Below the pieces are notes generated by a model. It ran no database searches, had not been told where the DNA came from, and saw only the letters and a list, made by a program, of their open reading frames with translations. From contig CAMLSD010000039.1 in NCBI GenBank assembly GCA_946482595.1, forward strand, positions 1-40,705: DNA of 40,705 nucleotides. The letters run 5' to 3'. Origin of the DNA: an uncultured Comamonadaceae bacterium. GTDB taxonomy: Bacteria; Pseudomonadota; Gammaproteobacteria; Burkholderiales; Burkholderiaceae. The stretch's first letter is position 1. The number at the start of each line of letters is the position of its first letter. A program made the position numbers and the translations under genes. Shown here piece after piece: positions 16,108-25,200 of this stretch.

Positions 16108-16162
16108 CGCGGTTGCGCCCCGTGTCCGCACCCAGCCAGCCCATCCCACAGGAGGGAGTCCC

Positions 16163-17080
16163 ATGCCCAAGCCCCAACCCACCGGGCCGATGCGGCTTGC
16201 CGCCATCTGCGGCCTGATGCTGAGTGGCGCCCTGGCCCTGGCCCCTGGCCGGGCCCAGGCCGGCGACACGCTGGAGCGCCTGCGCCGTGACGGGGTGCTG
16301 ACCCTCGGTCATCGTGAGGCAGCCGTGCCGTTCGCCTACGTGCATGCCGGCCAGCCCATCGGCTATGCGATCGAGCTGTGCGAGCACATCGCCCAGGGCC
16401 TGGCGCGGCATGTCGGACGTGCCCGGCTGGAACTGCGACATGTGCCGGTCACGCCCGCCGACCGTGTCGACAAGGTCGCCTCGGGTGAGGTCGACCTGGA
16501 ATGCGGCTCCACGACCAATACCGCCGCGCGTCGTGCGCGGGTGGCCTTCACCGTGCCGCATTTCATCACCGGCGCGCGCTACCTGGTGCGCCGCGACAGC
16601 GGCATCCGCGGGCTGGAGCAGCTCGAGGGACGCACGGCCGTGTCCATTCGACGCACCGCCCCGCTGCAGGCACTGAAGACCGCCAACCAGGAGCGGCTGC
16701 TGCGCATCCGCATCGTCGAGACCGACGACCTCGACGAAGCCTTCGCGATGGTCGAACGCGGACAGGCCGACGCCTTCGTGATGGACGACATCCTGCTGCA
16801 CGGGCAGATCGCCCGCAGCGCCCAACCCGAGCGGCTGGACGTGGTCGGCAAGTTCCTCACCATCGACCCGCTGGCCATCATGCTGCCGCGCAACGACCGA
16901 GAACTCCATGCCGTCGTCGACGAACAGATGCGCCAGCTGATCCGCAGCGGCGTGGCGCAACGCCTGTACGAACGCTGGTTCATGCAGCCCATCCCGCCCA
17001 GTGGCCGCCGCCTGAACGTGCCGATGAGCTACCTGCTCAAGGACTTCTGGAAGTACCCGACATCCCAGGTGCCGTTCTGA
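16163..17080 (+). CDS. Second GltI-like periplasmic binding protein (paralogue)
   Basis: SBP_bac_3 protein, 305 residues, with signal peptide (LAAICGLMLSGALALAPGRAQA, cleavage near residue 33). It shares many blocks with the product of 14343-15236: LGHREAAVPFAY, LECGSTTNTAARRARVAFT, VMDDILLHGQ, and RWFMQPIPPSGRRLNVPMSY. Start ATG 16163 is supported by an unusually strong Shine-Dalgarno, AGGAGGGA (16150-16157). The binding pocket motif CGSTTN is kept, but surrounding residues differ (more Arg), so the ligand may differ from that of the first copy. No permease is adjacent. It looks like a tandem duplication around the racemase, and it may share a membrane component encoded elsewhere. Confidence 0.88.
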   Translation: MPKPQPTGPMRLAAICGLMLSGALALAPGRAQAGDTLERLRRDGVLTLGHREAAVPFAYVHAGQPIGYAIELCEHIAQGLARHVGRARLELRHVPVTPADRVDKVASGEVDLECGSTTNTAARRARVAFTVPHFITGARYLVRRDSGIRGLEQLEGRTAVSIRRTAPLQALKTANQERLLRIRIVETDDLDEAFAMVERGQADAFVMDDILLHGQIARSAQPERLDVVGKFLTIDPLAIMLPRNDRELHAVVDEQMRQLIRSGVAQRLYERWFMQPIPPSGRRLNVPMSYLLKDFWKYPTSQVPF

Positions 17081-17151
17081 CCACTGCGGCGCCTGCCCAC
17101 GGCCCGGCGCATCGAACCCAGGCATAATCCGGCTCCGGTCCTGACCGTCGC

Positions 17152-17226
17152 CCCGCCGTAGTTCAATGGATAGAACGAGCGCCTCCTAAGCGCTAGATGT
17201 GGGTTCGATTCCCGCCGGGGGGGCCA
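17152..17226 (+). tRNA. tRNA-Arg (anticodon CCU)
   Basis: Cloverleaf read directly: D-stem GTTC/GAAC; anticodon stem AGCGC/GCGCT around loop CTCCTAA with anticodon CCT at 17185-17187; T-stem GTGGG/CCCGC around TTCGATT; encoded CCA at 17224-17226. The acceptor strands are CCCGCCG (17152-17158) and CGGGGGG (17216-17222), which pair except for a G-G mismatch at the fourth pair; pair 1 is C-G rather than the common G-C. It decodes AGG. A CATAAT hexamer at 17123-17128 could be its -10. The 3' half overlaps the end of the opposite-strand GGDEF/EAL gene. Confidence 0.93.
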
Positions 17227-20200
17227 CCCGCTCAGGCAGTGCGCCAGCCCGATGCCGGCCGATCAGCAGTTCGAAGGCGTCCGCGTCCATCGGTCGGCCC
17301 AGGTAGTAGCCCTGGGCCTCGTGGCAGTCGTGCTGCCGCAGGAACTCCAGCTGTTCCGGTGTTTCCACCCCTTCCGCCACCAGCGCCACCTGCAGCGTAT
17401 GCCCCATCGCGATCAGCGCTGCCGCGAGCCGCGTGTCCGCCACCGAGCCGGGCACGGCGCTCAGGAAGGAGCGGTCGATCTTGAACTTGTCGACCGGCAG
17501 TTCGCGCAAGTAGGCCAGGCTGGAGTAGCCGATGCCGAAGTCGTCGATCGCGATGCAGATGCCGAGCGCGCGCAGGCGGGCCAGCACGGTGGCCGTCGAC
17601 AGGGTGTCACGCACGATGGCGCTTTCGGTGATCTCCAGCTCCAGGCGCTGTGGCGCCAGACCGGTCTCGCGCAGCGTGGCCACCACGGTATCGGCCAGAT
17701 CGGCCGATTCGATCTGGCGCGGCGAGAGGTTCACCGCCACGCGCAGGGCAACACCCGTGCGGTCTTCCCAGCGTCGCAACTGGTTGCAGGCTTCGCGCAG
17801 CACCCAGGCGCCGATCGGCACGATCAGGCCGTTGTCCTCGGCCACCGGGATGAACTCGGCCGGCGACACCATTCCCTGGCCCGCGCGGTTCCAGCGCACC
17901 AGGGCTTCGGCTCCCACCAGGCGTCCGCTGCTGCATTCGAACTGAGGCTGGTAGACCACCCGCATCTCGTTGCGCGCCAGCGCTTCGTGAAGGTCGTTCT
18001 CGAGCGCAAGGCGCTGCGCCGCGTGGCGCGTCATGCTCTCGTTGAACATGCAGTAGGCATTGCGGCCCTGCGCCTTGGCGTGATACATCGCAGCGTCGGC
18101 CGCCCGCATCAGCGTGGCCGGGTCGGCGCCACCATCCGGGTAGGTGGCCACGCCGATGCTGGGAGTCACGCGCAGCAGGTGCGGACCGACCTGCATGGGT
18201 TCGCCGAGCACGGCGATCATCTTCTGGGCCACGACCTCGCAGTCGTTCAGGTGGGCCACCTTGGGCAGCAGCACCACGAACTCGTCGCCACCCATGCGCG
18301 CCACGGTGTCGGACGCCCGCACCGCCGTGTGCAGCCGCTCGGCGACGATCTTCAGGATGGCGTCGCCGACGTGATGGCCGAGCGAATCATTGATGTTCTT
18401 GAACCGGTCGAGGTCGATGAACATCAGCGCCAGCGTGTCGGACTCGCGCCGCGCGCGCACCAGTGCGGCACCGAGACGCTCCTGCAGCAGCACCCGGTTG
18501 GGCAGATTGGTGAGCGCGTCATGGTGCGCCATGTGGCGGATGTGCTCTTCGGCGCGCTTGCGTTCGGTGACGTCATACGAGATGCCCATGAAGCCGACCG
18601 GCTCGCCGGTGTCGCTGACCATCGACGTGCTCACCAGGATCACCGGCACGCGCCGGCCATCCTTGCGCACCAGGGTCCACTCGCGCTCGTCGGGGCGACC
18701 CCGGCGCGCACGCGCCAGGAAGACCTCGGCCCCTGGCTCCACCGGCGTGCCCAGCTCGGCGGTGAGCTGGCTGGCGCGCAGTGCCACCTCCTGGCGGTCG
18801 TGATAGAGCACCGGGGTGGCCCTGCCGATGAGTTCGTCGGCGCTGTAGCCCAGCAGGATCTCAGCGGCCGGGTTGATCGCCTGGATCACGCCGCGCAGGT
18901 CGGTGGCCACGATCGCAAACGGGGCGCTGTCGTAGATGGTGCGCCGCAGGGCATCCGCGCGGCGCAACTGGCGCTGCGATTCCTCGATGGCAAGTTCAGC
19001 GGCTCGCCGCTCGCTGATGTCGCGCAGCAGGCCCACGAAGTGCCGTTCACCGTCGAGGTCCACCGCGCTGACGCTGAGTTCGAGCGGAAACAGCCGGCCG
19101 TCAGGATGCAGGCCGGTGACCTCGTGCCCGCCGCCTGGCGCAAAAAGCACCGCAGCGGCATCCGGCCCGTCTTCCAGCGGCATCAGCGACGCCATCGCCA
19201 CACCGGTCAGGCCGTCTTCGGTGCGGCCGAACATGCGCAGCGCCGCCGCGTTCGCGTTCACGATGGTGCCGCGGCTGTCGTAGGTGACGATGCCGTCGGC
19301 CGTGCCGTCGATCACGTTGCGCAGGCGCGTCTCGCTCTCGCGGGCTTGGCGGCTCATGCGCTCGGCCAGCTCCGAGGCGCGCGTGTAGCGGTCGGCAAAC
19401 ACACGCAACGCCAGCCACAGCGCCACCGACCCCAGCACGCCCCCCAGCAGCACCAGCAGCGGATACGGCTGTCGGGTGGCGTCGAAGGGCCGGCGCGTCA
19501 CCGCGATCTCCCACATGCGCCCGCCCACGGCCTTGACGGTCAGCCGCTGGTCATCCGGATCGACCTGCTGCGGTGCCGTGTAGGGGTGCGTCCAGACATC
19601 CGTGCCCTCGAACACCAGCAACTCGGGCTCGTGCTGCTCGCCGGACCGGTAGGCCTCGTTGCCGATGTCACGGATGCGCACGCCGTACCGGCTGGCGTCG
19701 TGGTCGGCCAGTGCATAGCGAAGCAGGTCGGCCGCGCGCACGACCACACTGACGTGGCCGACGTAGGCCTGGCGGCGCTGTTCGACGGTTTCATACGGCA
19801 GCCCATGGGCATACACCGGCGAGCGGATCACCAGGCCCTTGACCGGCGGCGTGCCCTGCACGAGTTGCAGCGGAGGCGACAAGGCCGGGCGTGCCAGGTC
19901 GCGCGCCCGCTCCAGCACCCTGCGACGCGCGGGCTCGTGCGCGTGGTCGTGACCGAAGGCGCTTTCGTTGCCTTCCATCGGTTCGTTGAAGATCACGGGC
20001 GCGTATTCGTCGCGCTCGCCGGGCGGGTGGATGCGGAACTCGGGGTAACCCTCGGCACGCAGGCTGCGGTCATTGCGCACCGCCGCCTCGAAGGCGTCCC
20101 GTTGTGCGCCGGGCACCCGTTGCGAGAACTGCAAGGCCTGCAGTGCGGGGTAACGATCAGGAATGTGCAGCGAGCGGAAGTGCTGGTTGAACTCGACCCG

Positions 20201-20455
20201 GTCGACGTCGTTGCTGGAATGGAACAGCGCCGACAGGCTGGCGCTCAGGTCGATGTAGCGCTCGAGGTAGTCGGTGATGCGCTGCACACGCGAGACGGTC
20301 AGCGCATCGAAGGCGTCATCTTCGGCATCGGTGAGCCCCTGCGCACTGGACTGCCAGCCGTAGACGCTGAGCACGAGCCCCGCCACGAGCACTGCATCCG
20401 CCAGCCGACGGTAGAGCGCGCGGCGGCTCGACAGGCCGGGCAGGGTGAACTTCAT
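17186..20455 (-). CDS. CHASE-PAS-PAS-GGDEF-EAL c-di-GMP enzyme (copy A)
   Basis: Membrane-bound sensor of 1089 residues for making and/or degrading cyclic di-GMP. Order: membrane helix (about 18-35), periplasmic CHASE-type sensor (about 75-300, with YPEFRIHPPG), second helix (about 331-352), PAS (about 376-480), PAS (about 505-630), GGDEF and EAL. The GGDEF motif is intact at 722-726, with an inhibitory RxxD site (RASD, 713-716) five residues before it. The EAL motif is at 850-852 (AEALVRW). Other EAL residues (NLSPRQ, EITES, DDFGIGYSS, VAEGVET) are kept, so both activities are possible. The ATG at 20455 is chosen; TTG 20467 or GTG 20461 are alternatives and no good Shine-Dalgarno decides. 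The last 12 residues (APPAGIEPTSSA) and the stop are encoded by the antisense strand of tRNA-Arg. Confidence 0.92.
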   Translation of the reverse strand: MKFTLPGLSSRRALYRRLADAVLVAGLVLSVYGWQSSAQGLTDAEDDAFDALTVSRVQRITDYLERYIDLSASLSALFHSSNDVDRVEFNQHFRSLHIPDRYPALQALQFSQRVPGAQRDAFEAAVRNDRSLRAEGYPEFRIHPPGERDEYAPVIFNEPMEGNESAFGHDHAHEPARRRVLERARDLARPALSPPLQLVQGTPPVKGLVIRSPVYAHGLPYETVEQRRQAYVGHVSVVVRAADLLRYALADHDASRYGVRIRDIGNEAYRSGEQHEPELLVFEGTDVWTHPYTAPQQVDPDDQRLTVKAVGGRMWEIAVTRRPFDATRQPYPLLVLLGGVLGSVALWLALRVFADRYTRASELAERMSRQARESETRLRNVIDGTADGIVTYDSRGTIVNANAAALRMFGRTEDGLTGVAMASLMPLEDGPDAAAVLFAPGGGHEVTGLHPDGRLFPLELSVSAVDLDGERHFVGLLRDISERRAAELAIEESQRQLRRADALRRTIYDSAPFAIVATDLRGVIQAINPAAEILLGYSADELIGRATPVLYHDRQEVALRASQLTAELGTPVEPGAEVFLARARRGRPDEREWTLVRKDGRRVPVILVSTSMVSDTGEPVGFMGISYDVTERKRAEEHIRHMAHHDALTNLPNRVLLQERLGAALVRARRESDTLALMFIDLDRFKNINDSLGHHVGDAILKIVAERLHTAVRASDTVARMGGDEFVVLLPKVAHLNDCEVVAQKMIAVLGEPMQVGPHLLRVTPSIGVATYPDGGADPATLMRAADAAMYHAKAQGRNAYCMFNESMTRHAAQRLALENDLHEALARNEMRVVYQPQFECSSGRLVGAEALVRWNRAGQGMVSPAEFIPVAEDNGLIVPIGAWVLREACNQLRRWEDRTGVALRVAVNLSPRQIESADLADTVVATLRETGLAPQRLELEITESAIVRDTLSTATVLARLRALGICIAIDDFGIGYSSLAYLRELPVDKFKIDRSFLSAVPGSVADTRLAAALIAMGHTLQVALVAEGVETPEQLEFLRQHDCHEAQGYYLGRPMDADAFELLIGRHRAGALPERVAPPAGIEPTSSA

Positions 20456-20613
20456 GGGCACGTGCAACTGGGCGCAACTTGACGCAACGAGACAAACCGC
20501 AAGCGCGGGGGACTACTGCGCGATGCTAACTGCTGGCAGGCTGCCGCGCCCGCCTGCCGGCTCCCCCTATTCGGGTGAAAGGCAGGCGCTTTCAGCGTTC
20601 CGCAAGCTGGCGA

Positions 20614-23418
20614 TCAACGCGCACCCAGCGGCGCAAAGCCCGAATCCACCGGCCGCTGTCGCTGGGCCTGCACCAGTTCGGCGAACCGCTCGGCAGGCAT
20701 CGGCCGGCCCAGCAGGTAGCCCTGGGCGATGTCGCAACCGCAGGCACGCAGGAAGTCGAGCTGGTAGGTGGTCTCGACACCTTCGGCCACCGTGGCGACC
20801 TTCAGGCTCTGGGCCATGGCAATCAGCGCGCGCACGAGGCGGCCGTCGCTGTGGGCGTCCTGCAGTCTTGCAATGAAGGCGCGATCGATCTTGAGCTTGT
20901 CGACCGGCAGCTCCTGCAGGTAGGCCAGGCTCGAGTAACCGATGCCGAAATCGTCGATCGCCACCTGCACGCCCAGCGAGCGCAACCGCTGCAGCACCCG
21001 GGTGGCCTGCTGAGTGTCGCGCACGACGGCGCTTTCGGTGATTTCCAGTTCGAGCAGGGCGTCCGGCAGGCCGCTGGCCGACAGGGCCTGCGCCACCTGC
21101 TCGACCACGTCGCCCGCCTCCAGTTGGCGCGGCGACAGGTTGACCGCCACATGCAGCGGCCGCTCGCGAGGCTGCTGCCAGCTGCGGGCAACACGGCAGG
21201 CTTCGGCAAGCACCCAGTTGCCGATCGGCACGATCAAGCCGGTTTCCTCTGCCAGGGGAATGAACTCGGCCGGCGAAACCGGCCCCTGCCCGCCCCGGTT
21301 CCAGCGCACCAGGGCTTCGGCACCGACCAGTCGGCCGGAACTGCAGTCGAACTGGGGCTGGAAATGCACGGCCAGCTCCTGGCGCTCGAGGGCACGGTGC
21401 AGGTCCGCCTCGAGGCGCAGGTGTTCAGGCGAGGCCGAGCGCTGGCCGGGGGCATAGCGCCGGAACGTGTTTCGCCCGGCATCCTTGGCCTGGTACATCG
21501 CGCTGTCGGCATGGCGCATCAGCCCCGCGGAGTCGGCGCCGCTGTCGGGGTAGGTGCTCACACCGATGCTGGCCGTCACCCGCAGTTCGTGCGGGCCGAT
21601 CAGGACCGGCGGCGTCATGATCTGCAGGATCTTGCGCGCCACCGGCTCGCAGTCGGCCGGCGAGCTGATGCGGGTGAGCAGCACGACAAACTCGTCACCG
21701 CCCATGCGGGCCACCGTGTCGGTGGCCCGGACCGCCTGCCGCAGCCGGCGCGCCACTTCGCACAGCACCTGGTCGCCCACATGGTGGCCGAGCGAGTCGT
21801 TGATGTTCTTGAAACGGTCGAGGTCGATGAACAGCAGTGCCAGCGGGACATCGTCGCGCCGGGCGCGCTCCAGCGCAGCGGCCAGCCGTTCTTCAAGCAG
21901 CACGCGGTTGGGCAGGCCGGTGAGCGCGTCATGGTGCGCCATGTGGCGGATGTGCTCCTCGATGCGCCGGCGTTCGCTGATGTCGCGCAGGATGCCGACG
22001 AACTGGCGCTCGCCGTCCAGCCACATCTCGCTGAAGGCGACGTCGATCGGAAAGCCGATGCCATGCCGGCGCCCTGTGGTCTCGCGCGGAGCCGCCGCCT
22101 GCGGCTCGGCCCGCTCGCCCGCGGCCCGGTCGTTCGGCGCAAGCGACTGCAGCGCCGCCTCGGCGCCGTCGATGAACTCGCCGACCGGCCGCCCGATGAA
22201 GTTGTCGGCTGGCAGATCGAACATCCGCAGCGCAGCCGCGTTGGCCGTCTGGATGCGGCCGGCATCGTCGATGGTGACGATGCCGTCCACCGTGCTGTCG
22301 ATCACCGAGCGCAACCGGTATGCGTACTCGCGCGCTTCGCGCCCCAGGCGCCGCGCGATCTGGATGGCGCGGTGATAGCGCCCCGCAAAGCTGTACAGCG
22401 CCGCGAAACTTGCCAGCGTGGCGATCAGCCCGCCGACAAGCACCGACATCGGATAGCGCTGGGCATGGAAGTCCACCGGATCGCGCGCCACCTGGACCGT
22501 CCACAGGCGCCCGGCCAGGGCCAGTGCATGCTCGCGCAGATCATCGTTGGCGTAGGCAAACGCTTCGCTGCCCGAGCGGCTGTCGTAGAGCACCCGTGTG
22601 GCCGCGGCAGCTTCGCCGGGCAGGTACTCGCTGGGCCCGATGTCCTGGATGCGCACACGGTAGCCGCTCAGGTCGGCCGGCAGCACCTCCTGCATGACCT
22701 GGACGGCCCGGAAGACCCCCGAGACCTGGCCCACATGCGCCTGCCGGCGCTGCTCGACATTGGTCAGCGCGGCGCCCGTGCGATAGACCGGCAGCCGCAC
22801 GACCACCCCGGTGGCCCCCTGCAGCAGCTGCACCGGTGGCGACGAGATCGGCAGCCCGGCGTCACGTGAGCGCTCGACAGCGCCCAGGTGGTCAAGCATC
22901 GTCAGCGTGTCCAGCCCCATCGCCACTTCATTGCCGGCCAGCGGTTCGCAGTAGCTGACGGCCATGTAGGTGGGGCGGCGGCCAGGGGGATGGATCTGGA
23001 AGTCGGGGTACCCCGCATCGCGCAGGCTGCGATCGCCCCGGACCTCGGCCTCGAAGGCATCGCGCTGGCCATCGGGCAGCAGCACCGAATACTGCACGCT
23101 GAGGACACCGACGTAGCGCGCATGCACACGCATGGCGGCGAAATGATCATGGAACTCCCGGCGGGTGACGGACTCCCGGCGGTGGAACAGGCTCTGGAAG
23201 CTGGTGAGCAGGTCGATGTAGCGGCCGAAGCGCTCGTCGACCAGCACCGCCGTGCGCACTCCCAGCTCGTCGAGCCGCGCATCGGAGTCTTCCCTCAGCT
23301 GCTCGGCCGCCTGGTGCCAGGCCCACAGCGACAGCAGCACGCCCGCCAGCAACACCAGCCAGGCCAGGGCCTGGTAGATGTTCCTCCTGCGAGGCAGATG
23401 TTCGGCAGTCGCTTGCAT
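20614..23418 (-). CDS. CHASE-PAS-GGDEF-EAL c-di-GMP enzyme (copy B)
   Basis: Paralogue of the gene downstream, 934 residues, same strand, 158 bases away. Order: membrane helix (about 17-36), CHASE-type periplasmic sensor (about 75-300, with YPDFQIHPPG), second helix (about 320-345), a single PAS (about 368-480) carrying a low-complexity Ala/Arg/Glu insert, GGDEF (motif at 573-577, RATD I-site just before) and EAL (motif around 701, AEALVRW). All main catalytic motifs of both domains are present. The start ATG at 23418 is preceded by GGAAGGA with 6-base spacing, which favours it over an in-frame start eight codons upstream. It lacks the second PAS of copy A. The two sensors may respond to different ligands while sharing output chemistry. 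Confidence 0.93.
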   Translation of the reverse strand: MQATAEHLPRRRNIYQALAWLVLLAGVLLSLWAWHQAAEQLREDSDARLDELGVRTAVLVDERFGRYIDLLTSFQSLFHRRESVTRREFHDHFAAMRVHARYVGVLSVQYSVLLPDGQRDAFEAEVRGDRSLRDAGYPDFQIHPPGRRPTYMAVSYCEPLAGNEVAMGLDTLTMLDHLGAVERSRDAGLPISSPPVQLLQGATGVVVRLPVYRTGAALTNVEQRRQAHVGQVSGVFRAVQVMQEVLPADLSGYRVRIQDIGPSEYLPGEAAAATRVLYDSRSGSEAFAYANDDLREHALALAGRLWTVQVARDPVDFHAQRYPMSVLVGGLIATLASFAALYSFAGRYHRAIQIARRLGREAREYAYRLRSVIDSTVDGIVTIDDAGRIQTANAAALRMFDLPADNFIGRPVGEFIDGAEAALQSLAPNDRAAGERAEPQAAAPRETTGRRHGIGFPIDVAFSEMWLDGERQFVGILRDISERRRIEEHIRHMAHHDALTGLPNRVLLEERLAAALERARRDDVPLALLFIDLDRFKNINDSLGHHVGDQVLCEVARRLRQAVRATDTVARMGGDEFVVLLTRISSPADCEPVARKILQIMTPPVLIGPHELRVTASIGVSTYPDSGADSAGLMRHADSAMYQAKDAGRNTFRRYAPGQRSASPEHLRLEADLHRALERQELAVHFQPQFDCSSGRLVGAEALVRWNRGGQGPVSPAEFIPLAEETGLIVPIGNWVLAEACRVARSWQQPRERPLHVAVNLSPRQLEAGDVVEQVAQALSASGLPDALLELEITESAVVRDTQQATRVLQRLRSLGVQVAIDDFGIGYSSLAYLQELPVDKLKIDRAFIARLQDAHSDGRLVRALIAMAQSLKVATVAEGVETTYQLDFLRACGCDIAQGYLLGRPMPAERFAELVQAQRQRPVDSGFAPLGAR

Positions 23419-23512
23419 GCAGTCCTTCCAGTGGCGCACCATGGCACGCCAGCGCCCGCCCGGGCGCTTCTTCGTTATCGGACGACACGCGCAGAAGTTG
23501 AGCGCGGGCGGT

Positions 23513-25114
23513 TCAGCGCCGCCGCACCGCCCGCGACAGCATCACCACCGGCACCAGGCCGACCAGCACGATGGCCAGCGACGGCAGCGCCGCCTCGCCC
23601 AGGCGCTCGTCCTTGGCCAGCTGGTAGGCCACGACCGCCAGCGTGTCGCTGTTGAACGGGCGCAGCACGTAGGTGGCCGGCAGCTCCTTCATCACGTCGA
23701 CGAACACCAGCAGGGCCGACGCCAGCACCGAGTTGCGCAGCAGCGGCAGGTGGACCTGCGCCAGCAGCCGCTGACGCGAGCTGCCGAGCATGCGGGCCGA
23801 CTCGTCCAGCGACCCCGGAATGCGCGCATAGCCGGCCTCGACCGACTGCAGCGCCACCGAGGAAAACCGCACCAGGTAGGCATACAGCAGGCCGAACAGC
23901 GTGCCGGTCACCAGGGCCGTGGCCTGGGACTGGGGCCAGGTGGCCTGGATCCATCCGGCCGGCAGCAGGATGCCCACGGCGATCACCGCCCCCGGCACGG
24001 CGTAGCCGAGCGACACCACCCGGGCCGCGAACTTCAGGCCCGGGCGAGGCTTGAGCCGCAGCGCAAAGGCCAGCACCAGGGCCACAGCCGCGGCCAGCAG
24101 CGCGGCCAGGCCGGCCAGCTTGAAGCTTGTCCAGCTCCACTGGCCGAACCGCGCCCAGGGAATGCCGAGTTCGGCATGGCGGGCCTCGACCCACAGCAGG
24201 TGCAGCAGCACGGCCACCGGCAACACGAACCCCAGCAGCACCGGCACGCCACAGACCAGCCAGGCCCAGACCACCCGCCGGCCCCGCAGTTCGATCGGGC
24301 GCGCCTCGGCACTGGCCGAGTGGCCGGAGCGCGCGCTGGCAAAACGCATGCGGTGCTGGGCCCGTCGCTCCACCCACAGCAGCCCCGCCACGACCAGCAG
24401 CAGCAGCGTGGCCAGCTGAGCGGCGGCCACCCGGTCGTCCATCGACAGCCAGGCCTTGTAGATGCCGGTGGTGAAGGTGTTGAGGCCGAAATACGAACCC
24501 ACGCCGTAGTCGGCCAGGGTTTCCATCAGCGCCAGCGCCACCCCCGCGGCCAGCGCCGGCCGCGCCAGCGGCAGCGCCACGGTGCGCACCCGCCGTCCCA
24601 GCCCGGCCCCGAGCAGCCGGGCGGCCTCCATCAGCTGCACGCCCCGCTCGCCCAGCGCGGTACGGGTCAGCAGGTACACATACGGGTACAGGCAGAAAAT
24701 GAACATCAGCACCGCGCCCCACAGGCTGCGCACATCGGGGATGACGGCGCCCTGCGCACCGGTCAGGGCACGCCACGTGCTCTGGAACGGCCCGCTGAAC
24801 TGCAGGAAATCGGTGTAGGCGTACGCCATCACGTAGGCCGGCATCGCCAGGGGCAGCAGCAGCGCCCACTCGAACATGCGCCGCCCGGGAAAGTCGAACA
24901 GCGTGACGGCCGCCGCCGTGCCGCCACCGACCACCGTGACGCCCACGGCCACGAGCGCCGACAGCAGCAGCGAGCTGCCAGCGTAGCCGGGCAGCACGGT
25001 GTCCCATTGATGGGCCAGCACGTCCAGGCTGCCGGCATCGAGCGTGGCCCAGGAACCGAGCACCCCCAGCACCGGCAGGGCGAGCAACAGGGTCAGCAAG
25101 GTGAGCAGGCGCAT
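23513..25114 (-). CDS. Two-domain ABC transporter permease (FbpB/iron(III)-thiamine type)
   Basis: Inner-membrane permease of 533 residues made of two fused permease domains, the arrangement of FbpB/SfuB/ThiP proteins. Two EAA-like loops for the ATPase are visible: EAARLLGAGLGRRVRTVALP in the first half and DESARMLGSSRQRLLAQVHLP in the second. Around twelve hydrophobic segments can be seen, starting LLTLLTLLLALPVLGVLG. The first domain has MPAYVMAYAYTDFLQFSGPFQ-type sequence typical of iron(III) permeases. Start ATG 25114 is chosen; an upstream in-frame TTG (25186) would put 24 poor residues before the first helix. Its ATPase is divergent, 218 bases away. No binding protein gene adjoins, so iron(III) as substrate is family-based inference. 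Confidence 0.87.
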   Translation of the reverse strand: MRLLTLLTLLLALPVLGVLGSWATLDAGSLDVLAHQWDTVLPGYAGSSLLLSALVAVGVTVVGGGTAAAVTLFDFPGRRMFEWALLLPLAMPAYVMAYAYTDFLQFSGPFQSTWRALTGAQGAVIPDVRSLWGAVLMFIFCLYPYVYLLTRTALGERGVQLMEAARLLGAGLGRRVRTVALPLARPALAAGVALALMETLADYGVGSYFGLNTFTTGIYKAWLSMDDRVAAAQLATLLLLVVAGLLWVERRAQHRMRFASARSGHSASAEARPIELRGRRVVWAWLVCGVPVLLGFVLPVAVLLHLLWVEARHAELGIPWARFGQWSWTSFKLAGLAALLAAAVALVLAFALRLKPRPGLKFAARVVSLGYAVPGAVIAVGILLPAGWIQATWPQSQATALVTGTLFGLLYAYLVRFSSVALQSVEAGYARIPGSLDESARMLGSSRQRLLAQVHLPLLRNSVLASALLVFVDVMKELPATYVLRPFNSDTLAVVAYQLAKDERLGEAALPSLAIVLVGLVPVVMLSRAVRRR

Positions 25115-25172
25115 GAACGGCAGGCCGGGGCAGACGGATCCAGTCGCGTGCAGCAACCGGCCGCCCACGCCG

Positions 25173-25200
25173 CTGTCAGGTGACAAGTGACAAGTGACAG
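25173..25200. repeat. TGACAAG direct repeats in the divergent ABC control region
   Basis: TGACAAG occurs at 25181-25187 and 25188-25194, then TGACAG at 25195-25200. CTGTCA at 25173-25178 is the inverse of the last copy, so the set forms CTGTCA...TGACAG with direct copies inside. It lies 59-86 bases upstream of the permease start and could bind a regulator. No protein is known to me for this motif. Confidence 0.5.

Noticed and set aside
17100..17300. tRNA-Arg as an integration site for a mobile element
   Set aside because: No integrase, no direct copy of the tRNA 3' end nearby, and neighbouring genes look chromosomal.
17252..20482. Open frame of more than 1000 codons on the plus strand opposite the copy A GGDEF/EAL gene
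   Set aside because: Composition is His/Gln/Gly/Arg-rich as expected for antisense of a high-G+C gene, no family motif is visible, and the opposite strand encodes a complete multidomain protein.
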